Part shown: positions 45,751 through 54,482 of the stretch, piece after piece | Layout of the letters: every line of letters starts with the position of its first letter | Position numbering within the stretch: the first letter of the stretch is position 1 | DNA from: Sphingorhabdus sp. EL138 | Lineage (GTDB): Bacteria > Pseudomonadota > Alphaproteobacteria > Sphingomonadales > Sphingomonadaceae | Direction: 5' to 3' | Length of the DNA: 64,000 bases | NCBI RefSeq assembly: GCF_945890115.1 | Contig: NZ_CAMDCK010000004.1 | Span: 80,388-144,387, forward strand | The notes under the pieces: model-generated | Told to the model about the DNA's origin: nothing | What the model saw: the letters and a program-made list of their open reading frames with translations, nothing else | The model's database searches: none | Program-made: the position numbers and the translations under genes

Positions 45751-46548
45751 ATGAAAAAGGCCCTTGGCCTTATGATTGCGCTGCTGCTGGCCCTCACCGG
45801 CCAAGCAGCAGTTGCTCAGAATTTTCCTAAGCTGACGGGTCGTGTGGTGGATCAAGCAGATCTGCTTGACCCGCAGCAAGAGGCCGCGCTCACTGCCAAG
45901 CTGGCGGGACTGGAAACCCGCACCAAGCGGCAACTGGTGGTGGCAACGCTGGGCAGCCTCGAAGGTTATGAAATATCTGATTATGGTTACCGGCTGGGTC
46001 GGGAATGGGCACTGGGTCAGGATGGCAAAGGCGAGACCGAGAAGGACAATGGTGCGATCCTGATTATTGCCCCCAATGAACGCAGAATGCGGATTGAGGT
46101 GGGCTATGGCCTTGAACCCGTGCTGACGGATGGTCTGTCATCGACAATCATTCGTAACGACATCACGCCACGTTTTAAAGTCGGCGACTTTGCCGGTGGC
46201 ATCAATGCGGGCGTTGACCGCATCGTTACGCAACTCGAACTTCCCGCTGACGAGGCAGCGAAGATCGCCAGCGCGGCCCAACAGCCACGTAAACGCGATA
46301 AAGGCGGCCCATTGGGCGCGATCATCTTTGTGCTCTTCCTCATCTTCTTCGTATTCCTGCCGATGTTCCGTTCCATGAATGGTGGAGGGCGGAAGCATCG
46401 GCGTGGCGGCATGGGTCCAGTCATCATCTGGGGTGGTGGCGGCGGGTTTGGCGGCGGTGGCGGTAGTAGTTTTGGAGGCGGCGGCTTTGGTGGTTTTGGC
46501 GGCGGAGGCGGCAGCTTTGGCGGCGGCGGCGCGTCAGGTGGTTGGTAG
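45751..46548 (+). CDS. TPM-domain protein (YgcG family), glycine-rich tail
   Basis: 265 residues from the ATG at 45751. A signal peptide is followed by a TPM (repair) domain (about 25-150: VVDQADLLDPQQEAAL, then NGAILIIAPNERRMRIEVGY, then LTDGLSSTIIRNDITPRFK), one membrane helix (GAIIFVLFLIFFVFLPMF), and an extreme Gly-rich C-terminus of the G-G-G-F-G-G type. The domain is a phosphatase-like fold linked to photosystem II repair in plants; its bacterial role is unclear. It is coupled with lemA and a second TPM gene. Confidence 0.9.
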   Translation: MKKALGLMIALLLALTGQAAVAQNFPKLTGRVVDQADLLDPQQEAALTAKLAGLETRTKRQLVVATLGSLEGYEISDYGYRLGREWALGQDGKGETEKDNGAILIIAPNERRMRIEVGYGLEPVLTDGLSSTIIRNDITPRFKVGDFAGGINAGVDRIVTQLELPADEAAKIASAAQQPRKRDKGGPLGAIIFVLFLIFFVFLPMFRSMNGGGRKHRRGGMGPVIIWGGGGGFGGGGGSSFGGGGFGGFGGGGGSFGGGGASGGW

Positions 46549-46559
46549 GATATTTTAAC

Positions 46560-47249
46560 ATGGCATTACGTAAAATCAGCCAAATGAGCGCAGCCGACCA
46601 TGCCTTGGTGACAGCTGCTGTCGCCGACGCGGAACAACACACAAGCGGTGAAATCGTTACAATTGTGACGGAACTTTCGGACCATTATGACGACATCCCT
46701 ATGGCATGGGCCAGCGCCGTCGCATTTATTGCCTTGGCGACGTATGCAACTTTTCCCGAGTTTTACATTGGCCTGATCAACCGCTTGTCGGGTGGATGGG
46801 GCCATGCATATACCATGAGTGAATATCTCGCCATTTTGTTGGTTGCGGTTGCATTGAAGTGGGTTGGAACGTGGTTGATCCTAAAATGGATACCCTTGCG
46901 TCTGGCCCTCACGCCCAAAGCGACAAAGCTGGCACGCGTCCGTCGCCGGGCGATGAGCCTGTTTAAGGTCGGAACCGAATCCAAAACAATGGACCGAACC
47001 GGCGTGCTTTTGTATCTGTCGATGAAAGAGCATCGCGCGGAAATCTTGGCTGACGCAGCAATCGCGTCCAAGGTTGCGCCAGAGGTTTGGGGTGACGCAA
47101 TGGTTGCGTTGCTAGATCAGGTAAGGGCCGGAAATCCCGGTGCTGGCGTTGCGACAGCTGTGGCGCAAATGGGAGTGGTGCTAGCGGAACATTTCCCGAA
47201 GGGCTGCGAAAACCCCAACGAACTACCCGACAGGCTCATCGAATTATGA
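46560..47249 (+). CDS. Second TPM-domain membrane protein
   Basis: 229 residues from the ATG at 46560. A shorter TPM domain begins at HTSGEIVTIVTELSDHYDD. Two membrane helices (AWASAVAFIALATYATF and EYLAILLVAVALKWVGTWL) interrupt it, and it continues with VLLYLSMKEHRAEILAD near residue 150. This split layout is typical of the partner TPM proteins found beside LemA. It is followed by a Nudix gene with a four-base overlap. Confidence 0.88.
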   Translation: MALRKISQMSAADHALVTAAVADAEQHTSGEIVTIVTELSDHYDDIPMAWASAVAFIALATYATFPEFYIGLINRLSGGWGHAYTMSEYLAILLVAVALKWVGTWLILKWIPLRLALTPKATKLARVRRRAMSLFKVGTESKTMDRTGVLLYLSMKEHRAEILADAAIASKVAPEVWGDAMVALLDQVRAGNPGAGVATAVAQMGVVLAEHFPKGCENPNELPDRLIEL

Positions 47250-47764
47250 CGAAACCAGACGATGTTGAAACCGTGATGTGGCAAGGTCGCTTCATCACGG
47301 CGAAGACGCGCGGAAAGTGGGAATATGTAAGCCGCGCGCGCGGTATCAAGGCGGCGGTGATCCTTGCTATGGAGGACAGCCAAGTCCTGCTCGTCGAGCA
47401 ATATCGCGTTCCGCTTGGCGCAAATTGTATTGAACTGCCTGCAGGTCTGATTGGTGACCATGAAGAGGGTGAGGACACGTTGGTGTCCGCGGCACGCGAG
47501 TTAGAAGAAGAAACGGGCTATCGCGCCAACCACCTAGAGATTGTTGGCGAGTATTTCTCGTCACCCGGCATGGTCAGCGAAAGCTTCTCGCTCGTCCGCG
47601 CGTATGGTTTAACCAAAGTAAGCGAAGGTGGCGGTGTTGATGGTGAGAATATCATTGTCCACCGCGTCGCCTTGGCGGACTTGCCCAAATTTGTTCAGGA
47701 AAAGCGCGCAGAGGGCTGCGTCGTTGACGTCAAACTGCTGATGCTGCCCGGAATGATCGCTTAA
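47246..47764 (+). CDS. Nudix hydrolase, ADP-ribose pyrophosphatase-like
   Basis: 172 residues. The Nudix box fits the G-x5-E-x7-R-E-U-x-E-E-x-G-U pattern in GDHEEGEDTLVSAAREL plus EEETGY near residue 85. The sequence is most like ADP-sugar pyrophosphatases (NudF/YffH type), but the substrate cannot be fixed from sequence. It overlaps the upstream TPM gene by four bases and shares the tetramer TTAA with the convergent gene. Confidence 0.9.
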   Translation: MTKPDDVETVMWQGRFITAKTRGKWEYVSRARGIKAAVILAMEDSQVLLVEQYRVPLGANCIELPAGLIGDHEEGEDTLVSAARELEEETGYRANHLEIVGEYFSSPGMVSESFSLVRAYGLTKVSEGGGVDGENIIVHRVALADLPKFVQEKRAEGCVVDVKLLMLPGMIA

Positions 47765-48036
47765 CGAAAATTATCCGCATAAGCCTGCAGCTTCAGCGTT
47801 TTAGGCGGCGCTGGGATAAAGGTCGCCGCGATCCCCTTTTTCTCCGCAAAAGCGCGCGCTGCGTCCAAGCTTGGGAAGGTCAATTGCACTTGCGATTGCG
47901 TATCGCCTGATCCCGCCCAGCCCATCAGCGGATCCGCCTTGCGCGGTTCTGCCGGAACATATTCCAGCACCCATTCGCGGCGACCACTTCCCGACTGCAT
48001 AGCATTTTTGGGGCGTTGAAAGATGCGGGCGGACAT
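47761..48036 (-). CDS. ETC complex I subunit, NDUFS4-like
   Basis: 91 residues from the ATG at 48036 (MSARIFQRPKNAMQSG). The pattern AMQSGSGRREWVLEYVP, then DPLMGWAGSGDTQSQVQLTF, then DAARAFAEKKG is the NDUFS4/NdufA4-like accessory subunit of alphaproteobacterial and mitochondrial NADH dehydrogenase. The rest of the nuo operon is not in the window. The open frame continues upstream, but the conserved start is the Met at 48036. Confidence 0.9.
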   Translation of the reverse strand: MSARIFQRPKNAMQSGSGRREWVLEYVPAEPRKADPLMGWAGSGDTQSQVQLTFPSLDAARAFAEKKGIAATFIPAPPKTLKLQAYADNFR

Positions 48037-48092
48037 ATTGTGCTTCCTGACGGTTAATTCGCCACCGCCTTGCCCGAACAGCATCTGAGTCG

Positions 48093-50546
48093 TCAAGCGT
48101 TGCGGGGCGTATCGCGCGCTTGTGCTTTTTTGGTCTTGAGGCTGGCGACACTTTCCCACGGCGCGTCGGGCCAGTTATGTTTGGGGTAACGCCCGCGCAT
48201 TTCTTTAGCCACGTCACGCCAGCTTCCACGCCAGAATTCGGGAAGGTTGCGCGTGGTCTGAATAGGACGGCCAGCAGGCGAGGTTAGGCTAAGAACGAGT
48301 GGTATGCGGTCAACGCCCACCAACGGGTGGGTATCAAGGCCGAACAAAGCCTGCACGCGCAATTCAACCGTTGGGCCAGCTTCGGCAGCATAATCGATAT
48401 CATGCGCAGTTCCGGCGGGGCTTTTGAAAGAAGCGGGCGCGATTTGGTCAATGCGCGTGCGCGCATCCCATCCGAGCATATTGTCAAGTGCTTGCGCCAG
48501 GGCCGATGGCGCAACATCACGCAGGCGGTTCACCTTAATGAGCAAGGGTAGAAGCCATTGTTCCGCGCTGTGCGCCAAAGCATCGTCACTAAGCGCGGCA
48601 ATGCCTGCGAACAGCGCGCGTTCCCGAAGCGCGCGGGCCGATACAGACCAAGGCAGCATGTCGATTCCCATATCCTGCACAGCGGCCAACAAAGCATTGG
48701 CAAGGGCCTCAGGATCAGGCTTTTCGACGCGTCCCTCGCTCAGCACAATCGCGCCAAGCCGCCGCTGCATGCGTGCCTCCACGCGGTCAGCATTTCTGTC
48801 ATAAGACAGGATTTCCTGACAGATGATGCGATGCGCAAATCGCCCCAAGATTTCCGGCTCGGTCAGCGCCGCCGCCGCCAATATCCGCGCGCCCGAAGCC
48901 GCACCTTGCACATCGGCAACGGCAAGCCATTCCGCGCTTGCGAGAGGCGACGCTGCATCAAGCTGAAGCCCGCGACCCATTGCGCTAATCCATTTCTCGC
49001 CCTTGGCATCGCGGCGCTTCGCAATGCGTTCAGGAAATGCTGTGGCGATCAGTCCGCCGATGCTCAAGGGCTCGACCCCGGCATTACCGCCGCACAACCG
49101 CGCAATGCGGTCCGCTAGCTTGCGTGCGGCGTCTGCCTTTGGCCCACGTTCCCGCACGAAGCGTTCAAAGCGTGCCTCAATATCCTCACTTGGCCCGCCC
49201 AGGCCGCGCTCTTGCAATAAGACCGCCAACATCGCCGCGTCCTGCGCTTGCCCGCAATGGGCAGCGGTCACAACCATATGCGCAAGGTTCGGCGGCAAGG
49301 GAAGGTTGGCAAGCGTGGTTCCGTGCTCCGTGATGCGGCCTTGCGGATCCAGCGCATCAACCGACAAAAGCAATTTGTGCGCTTGCTGCACGGCGGCGGC
49401 GGGCGGCGTATCAAGCCAACGGAGTTTTGCTGGGTCTTGCTCGCCCCAACGCGCACAATCGAGCAATAAGGGTGCAAGGTCACTCTCCAGAATCTCCGGT
49501 GGGTCGAATGGCGGCAGGCCCCCGTTGCCTGCCTCCTGCCACAGCCGATAGGCAACGCCAGCCTGTTGGCGCGCGGCACGCCCGGCGCGCTGGGTTGCGG
49601 CAGACAGGCTTGCCCGCTCTGTTACCAACCGCGTGACACCAGCCGCCTGATCAAAGCGCGCGCGTCGTGCAAGGCCGCTGTCGACCACGACACGCACCCC
49701 GTCGATGGTCAGGCTGGTCTCGGCAATGTTTGTGGCAAAAATGACCTTGCGGCGGCCGTGCGCGTCGCGGCGGACCGCAAGCCGCTGGTCCGCTGGGTCA
49801 ATCTGCCCATGCAGCCTGTGCACCACAATATCTGGACCGCAATCACCCAAAGCGTCAAAGGCACGGTCAATCTCACGCACGCCGGGCAGAAACGCCAATA
49901 TATCGCCCTGCTGCTCCGATAGCGCCTGACGCAATATGCGCACAATGTCGGTTTCAATCGGCAGTTCGGTCCTGCGGCCGACATATAGATATTCCAAAGG
50001 CCATCTTTTGCCTTCGCTTTCCAGTACCGGCGCATTGCCCATCAAGGTTGAAAAACGCGCACCATCCAAAGTGGCCGACATTGCCAGCAAGCGCAGATCA
50101 GGCCGGAAAGCGGCTTGCGCCTCTAACGCCAGCGCGAGCCCGAAATCGCTATCGATGCTGCGTTCGTGGACTTCGTCAAACAACACAGCTGATACGCTTG
50201 ATAGCTCAGGATCACTGATAATCCGATTGCGGAAAATACCCTCGGTCATCACCAATATGCGGGTATCCGGGCCATGTTTGCTATCGAGCCGTGTCGCGTA
50301 TCCAACGCGTCCACCGACCGTTTCGCCCAAATTTTCGGCGATACGTTCCGCCGCCATGCGCGCGGCCAAGCGGCGCGGTGACAGCAATAGGATTTGGCCA
50401 GTGCAATAAGGCTCAGCCAACAAAGCAGGCGCAACCATCGTCGTTTTGCCAGCGCCCGGCGGGGCGATAAGAACGGCGTTGGGAGCCGCGCGCAACGATG
50501 CCAGCAAATCGGGCAAAACCGCCATGACAGGCAATGCTTCGGTCAT
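48093..50546 (-). CDS. hrpB: DEAH-family ATP-dependent helicase HrpB
   Basis: A large helicase, 817 residues from the ATG at 50546. Motif I is VLIAPPGAGKTTMVAPALL, motif II LFDEVHERSIDSD, motif III LLAMSATLDGARF and motif VI TQRAGRAARQQAG. The C-terminal part ends with ATRNLPEFW-type residues typical of HrpB. The frame opens at a TTG (50579) overlapping the ispB stop, which would add 11 residues; the ATG is the safer call. The function is mostly unknown; it is DNA/RNA helicase-like. Confidence 0.92.
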   Translation of the reverse strand: MTEALPVMAVLPDLLASLRAAPNAVLIAPPGAGKTTMVAPALLAEPYCTGQILLLSPRRLAARMAAERIAENLGETVGGRVGYATRLDSKHGPDTRILVMTEGIFRNRIISDPELSSVSAVLFDEVHERSIDSDFGLALALEAQAAFRPDLRLLAMSATLDGARFSTLMGNAPVLESEGKRWPLEYLYVGRRTELPIETDIVRILRQALSEQQGDILAFLPGVREIDRAFDALGDCGPDIVVHRLHGQIDPADQRLAVRRDAHGRRKVIFATNIAETSLTIDGVRVVVDSGLARRARFDQAAGVTRLVTERASLSAATQRAGRAARQQAGVAYRLWQEAGNGGLPPFDPPEILESDLAPLLLDCARWGEQDPAKLRWLDTPPAAAVQQAHKLLLSVDALDPQGRITEHGTTLANLPLPPNLAHMVVTAAHCGQAQDAAMLAVLLQERGLGGPSEDIEARFERFVRERGPKADAARKLADRIARLCGGNAGVEPLSIGGLIATAFPERIAKRRDAKGEKWISAMGRGLQLDAASPLASAEWLAVADVQGAASGARILAAAALTEPEILGRFAHRIICQEILSYDRNADRVEARMQRRLGAIVLSEGRVEKPDPEALANALLAAVQDMGIDMLPWSVSARALRERALFAGIAALSDDALAHSAEQWLLPLLIKVNRLRDVAPSALAQALDNMLGWDARTRIDQIAPASFKSPAGTAHDIDYAAEAGPTVELRVQALFGLDTHPLVGVDRIPLVLSLTSPAGRPIQTTRNLPEFWRGSWRDVAKEMRGRYPKHNWPDAPWESVASLKTKKAQARDTPRNA

Positions 50547-50575
50547 GTTCAGCGCGGACGACACCGCTGCGTCCG

Positions 50576-51589
50576 TCAATATGCCCGGGCTATTGCGAAT
50601 TCCACTGCCTCGGTCAGCGCAGATTTGGCTTCGCCTGCGGGGAAATGCGCAATCGCATCAATCGCGCGCTGACCATAATGCCGCGCCCGATCCAATGTGT
50701 CGTCAATGGCACGATGCGCACGCAACAAGGCACGGGCATGGGCCAAATCGGCGTCGCTTACCCGGTTACCCAGCATCGCGTCGCGCCAAAATTTCTGCTC
50801 TTCGGTGTTGCCACGGCAATGCGCGAGGATCACAGGTAGGGTAACTTTGCCATCGCGGAAATCGTCTCCGCTGTCCTTGCCCATGGTCGCGCCGTCGGAG
50901 ACATAGTCAATGGCATCGTCAACAAGCTGGAACGCAATACCAAGATTCCGGCCAAAGGCATCCAACGCCATTTCCTGGGCCTCTCCGCTTTCAGCGACAA
51001 CCGCAGATATCCGGCACGCCGCAGCAAACAAAGCCGCCGTTTTCGAACCAATGATGTCGAGATATTTTTCTTCCGTCGTCGAAATCTGCCGCTGCGCAGT
51101 CAACTGGTGGACCTCGCCCTCCGCGATAACGGCCGATGCGTTCGACAGGATTTTAAGAACCTTGAGCGAACCATCCTCGACCATCAGCTCAAACGACCGG
51201 CTGAACAGAAAGTCGCCGACAAGCACAGCCGCTGGGTTCCCGAAAATCAGGTTCGCCGCAGTCTTGCCACGTCGCATATCGCTGCCGTCGACAACATCAT
51301 CATGCAGCAACGTTGCGGTGTGAATAAACTCTACGGCTGCAGCCAATTTGTGATGACGATCACCAGGATAATCGAGCAACTGCGCGCAGGCCAAAGTAAG
51401 CATTGGTCGCATACGTTTACCACCGCCGGCAATCAAATGGCCAGCCAGTTCGGGAATAAGCGGAATTTCGGACTGCATGCGATCCAGAATGACCGCATTG
51501 ACCTTATTCATGCCCAAAGCGACCAATTTCAAAATTGGGTCGAGCGATGGGGCCTGATGTCCGCCGATATTGTGGATAGTTGCCGTCAT
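50576..51589 (-). CDS. ispB: Polyprenyl diphosphate synthase (octaprenyl/decaprenyl)
   Basis: Makes the ubiquinone side chain by chain elongation; 337 residues. The first Asp-rich motif is LLHDDVVDGSDMRRGK and the second is LVDDAIDYVSDGATMGKDSG. KRMRPMLTLACAQL comes before the first motif and GDFLFSRSFELMV after it. The chain length (C40 versus C50) cannot be read; sphingomonads usually make Q-10. It is upstream of hrpB on the minus strand and divergent from the chorismate mutase gene. Confidence 0.93.
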   Translation of the reverse strand: MTATIHNIGGHQAPSLDPILKLVALGMNKVNAVILDRMQSEIPLIPELAGHLIAGGGKRMRPMLTLACAQLLDYPGDRHHKLAAAVEFIHTATLLHDDVVDGSDMRRGKTAANLIFGNPAAVLVGDFLFSRSFELMVEDGSLKVLKILSNASAVIAEGEVHQLTAQRQISTTEEKYLDIIGSKTAALFAAACRISAVVAESGEAQEMALDAFGRNLGIAFQLVDDAIDYVSDGATMGKDSGDDFRDGKVTLPVILAHCRGNTEEQKFWRDAMLGNRVSDADLAHARALLRAHRAIDDTLDRARHYGQRAIDAIAHFPAGEAKSALTEAVEFAIARAY

Positions 51590-51676
51590 AATCTGATCGC
51601 TGTGACGCCCGCAGCGTGGATAGGCAAGTGCAAATGGCGTATTTCCCCTTGTCCGTTGCGGTCAATATCGGCACAG

Positions 51677-51973
51677 ATGGCACCAATGAACGACGCAGAC
51701 ACCCTCGCCCGCTTTCGCGACAGTATCGATAATATCGATGCTGCCCTCGTTTTCATGCTCGCCGAGCGGTTCAAGATAACGCAGGCCGTGGGTGAGTTTA
51801 AGGCAAAGTCATCGCTGCCACCCGCAGACCCCGCACGCGAAGAGCGGCAGATAGAGCGGCTTCGGCAATTGGCACATGACGCCAAGCTTGACCCTGATTT
51901 CACCGAGAAATTCTTGCGCTTCATCATTGATGAAGTCATCCGCCATCATCAGCAAATCCGCGACGGAAGTTAA
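51677..51973 (+). CDS. Chorismate mutase
   Basis: 98 residues from the ATG at 51677, or 95 from the ATG at 51686. An AroQ-type helical mutase: LARFRDSIDNIDAALVFMLA, then AERFKITQAVGEFKAKSSLP, then EERQIERLRQLAHDAKLDPD, then EKFLRFIIDEVIRHHQQIRD. It converts chorismate to prephenate for Phe/Tyr. It is a single-domain enzyme not fused to prephenate dehydratase. The longer open frame upstream is the reverse of the ispB gene. It ends one base before the convergent sensor kinase gene. Confidence 0.88.
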   Translation: MAPMNDADTLARFRDSIDNIDAALVFMLAERFKITQAVGEFKAKSSLPPADPAREERQIERLRQLAHDAKLDPDFTEKFLRFIIDEVIRHHQQIRDGS

Positions 51974-53350
51974 TCAGCTTGTCGCTTTTGGTAAGCGTAA
52001 TCTGACCAAGAGTCCGCCCAGATCCTCGCTTTTTTCCAACGCGACAGTCCCGCCATAAATTTCGACAACGTCGCGGACGATCGCGAGACCAAGGCCCGTA
52101 CCAGGCTTGCCGGTATCCAACCGCGCACCGCGATCAAACAACCGTTCACGTTCGCTTTCGGGGATGCCATGTCCGTCATCCTCAATGATCATTTCAACAA
52201 AGTCGCCTGCATCCTCGACCGTCACAAACACACTGCCGCCGCCATATTTCGCCGCGTTTTCGATCAGGTTACCGAGCATTTCATCCAGATCCTGCCGCTC
52301 CACCCGTGCCGCAATTGCTTTGTCTCCGGCCATATCGAGTCGGATATGCGCATAGAGACGGCCCACCGCGCGCTCGACCGATTCCAAGCTGCCCCAGACC
52401 ACCGCGCGGCTGTGGCTGTGGCCCCGGCGGCCAACAGCGCGGGCGCGGGCTAAATGATGGTCCACCTGACGCCGCATCGTTGTGGCTTCGCGGATGACCG
52501 TTTCCGACATATCAGGGGCGTGCGCGGTCGCGCTATTCATGATGACCGTTAACGGCGTCTTGAGCGCGTGCGCAAGGTTACCCGCATGACGGCGCGATTC
52601 CTCCGCCTGTTTCTCATTATGGTCGAGTAAGGCGTTCAACTCATTGACCATCGGCATCACTTCGTCGGGCAAGGCATCTGTCACCCGGCTTTCCTTGCCG
52701 CTGCGCATCTGGGCAATCGCCATGCGCACCGCGCGCAGCGGCCACAGACCATAAAATGTCTGTAACGCCGCCAAAATGATAAGGCCAAGCGCTAGCAGAA
52801 AGAAGCTTGTCACCAATACAGAGCGCAGTTCCTGGATCTGCGCATCAAGACTATTGCGGCTCTGCGCCACCATAAATGTCCAAGCAACATCGGAGTCCGG
52901 AAGCTTTATCGAGCGCTCTGCGATGCGCAGCGGCTCGTCAGGAAATTCACCACTGTTCCGAAAATGAACCGCCTGATCTTTATGACCAGCGGGCGGGCGA
53001 AGCGCGCGGTCCCACAGTGAGCGAGAGGAAAAGGGCATCGCGTCTTTGCCCGTAATCTGCCAGTAAACGCCGCTGTTCGGTTCCAAAAAACGTTGGTCGC
53101 CCAACGGCCGGTTCATCCGAATTTCACCATCAGGGCCGATTTCTGCCGAAGCAATCATCGCAGTCAGGACATATTCGATCTGGGTATCAAAATTCTGTTC
53201 AACCGAATTGGTCAACACGCGGTCCAGCGCAGCGCCCCCACCGATGAGCAAAATCGTAATCCACGCAGCGGCCGTCAGGATCATCCGGCGGGTAAGCGAT
53301 CCTGTGCTTTGAAGTTGGCTGCGCCACGTTGGCGGCTTTGGTAGGGTCAT
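51974..53350 (-). CDS. Sensor histidine kinase (PhoQ-like)
   Basis: 458 residues from the ATG at 53350 (a GTG at 53359 is an alternative). Two N-terminal membrane helices flank a sensor region of about 130 residues. A HAMP segment follows, with the phospho-His box HAGNLAHALKTPLTVIMNSA and an HATPase domain: NLIENAAKYGGGSVFVTVED (N box), EDDGHGIPESERERLFDRGA (G1) and GLGLAIVRDVVEIYGG (G2). It follows its response regulator gene after 17 bases, in an operon with a PepSY protein. Confidence 0.92.
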   Translation of the reverse strand: MTLPKPPTWRSQLQSTGSLTRRMILTAAAWITILLIGGGAALDRVLTNSVEQNFDTQIEYVLTAMIASAEIGPDGEIRMNRPLGDQRFLEPNSGVYWQITGKDAMPFSSRSLWDRALRPPAGHKDQAVHFRNSGEFPDEPLRIAERSIKLPDSDVAWTFMVAQSRNSLDAQIQELRSVLVTSFFLLALGLIILAALQTFYGLWPLRAVRMAIAQMRSGKESRVTDALPDEVMPMVNELNALLDHNEKQAEESRRHAGNLAHALKTPLTVIMNSATAHAPDMSETVIREATTMRRQVDHHLARARAVGRRGHSHSRAVVWGSLESVERAVGRLYAHIRLDMAGDKAIAARVERQDLDEMLGNLIENAAKYGGGSVFVTVEDAGDFVEMIIEDDGHGIPESERERLFDRGARLDTGKPGTGLGLAIVRDVVEIYGGTVALEKSEDLGGLLVRLRLPKATS

Positions 53351-53367
53351 ATTGGCCACTGGCGGTT

Positions 53368-54033
53368 TCAGCTAACGGGTTCCTCAAGGCTGTAGCCAAG
53401 GCCCCTGATCGTCGAAATCACCTCCTGCCCCAGTTTCTTTCGGATGCGGGTCACGAAGACCTCAATAGTGTTCGAATCACGGTCGAAATCCTGGTCATAA
53501 ATATGTTCGATCAGTTCCGTCCGCGACACAACCTTGCCCTTATGGTGCATCAGGTAAGACAGCAGCTTATATTCTTGCGCCGTCAGCTTCACGGGCTGAC
53601 CATCAAGCGTCACACGGCCCGAACGCGTATCCAGCCGGACATCGCCGACATTCAGCTCGCTTGACGCATTGCCAGATGCACGGCGGATCAGCGCGCGCAA
53701 TCGTGCAATCAATTCTTCGGTCTGGAACGGCTTCGCGAGATAATCATCGGCACCTGCATCAAGGCCAGCGACCTTATCCGACCAGCTATCCCGAGCCGTC
53801 AGCACCAACACAGGGAATTTTCTGCCTTCCTTGCGCCAGCGGTCAAGAACGGTCAGCCCGTCAATTTCCGGCAGACCAAGGTCAAGGATGACGGCGTCGT
53901 AATTTTCGGTGAAACCCATATAATGGCCATCCTCACCATCAACCGAGAGGTCAACGGCATAGCCAGCGCCTTCAAGCGTTGACTTGAGCTGCTTGCCCAA
54001 ATTGGGTTCGTCTTCTACGATCAAGATGCGCAT
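53368..54033 (-). CDS. OmpR-family response regulator
   Basis: 221 residues with a complete receiver: acidic pair E7/D8 (ILIVEDEP), phosphoacceptor D51 (VILDLGLPEIDG), switch Thr (VLVLTARDSW) and K in DDYLAKPFQT. The C-terminal winged helix (LTAQEYKLLSYLMHHKGKVV, then NTIEVFVTRIRKKLGQ) is OmpR/PhoB-like. It is the first gene of the two-component pair, with the sensor kinase downstream. Confidence 0.94.
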   Translation of the reverse strand: MRILIVEDEPNLGKQLKSTLEGAGYAVDLSVDGEDGHYMGFTENYDAVILDLGLPEIDGLTVLDRWRKEGRKFPVLVLTARDSWSDKVAGLDAGADDYLAKPFQTEELIARLRALIRRASGNASSELNVGDVRLDTRSGRVTLDGQPVKLTAQEYKLLSYLMHHKGKVVSRTELIEHIYDQDFDRDSNTIEVFVTRIRKKLGQEVISTIRGLGYSLEEPVS

Positions 54034-54105
54034 GCCGTTCCCTTATATTGTCATAGTTTGTACAGCGATGAGGCTAGCAGATTTGGGTGCCGCGACAAAA
54101 TCCTA

Positions 54106-54405
54106 TCACAGTTGCCGCAGCACACTTCCCGTCCGCCCATCCACGTCGACGAAGATAACCCGGTCGCGGTCAATGAATTTCAAACGGTAAACTTGTGCGA
54201 CTGGGTCGTATTCTGGGCCCAGATACTGCATCCCGCGCATGCGCGGTACAATAATTGCCTCAATCTCGCGTAGGGGCTTGACCTTGCCGGCCCGCATATC
54301 CTGCCGCGCCTCATTCTGCTCCCCCCGGAGCGGATCGGCGGTTACAGGACTAAGCAAAGCGATGCTTGCGAGCATGGAGGCAAGGACAAGTCGGTATAAC
54401 ATCAT
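54106..54405 (-). CDS. Exported PepSY-domain protein
   Basis: 99 residues with a signal peptide (VLASMLASIALLSPVTA). A small PepSY-like module follows (REIEAIIVPRMRGMQYLGPE, then VYRLKFIDRDRVIFVDVDGR). PepSY proteins often sit with sensor kinases and may inhibit or sense proteases. It lies 72 bases upstream of the response regulator gene on the same strand and probably belongs to that operon. Confidence 0.82.
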   Translation of the reverse strand: MMLYRLVLASMLASIALLSPVTADPLRGEQNEARQDMRAGKVKPLREIEAIIVPRMRGMQYLGPEYDPVAQVYRLKFIDRDRVIFVDVDGRTGSVLRQL

Positions 54406-54482
54406 CGCCCCCTAAGCGTGCGGCATTGAACGCAAAGTGAATGGCGCGCCCGCGCTTCGCATCGTTTGACGTCCAAAATCCA

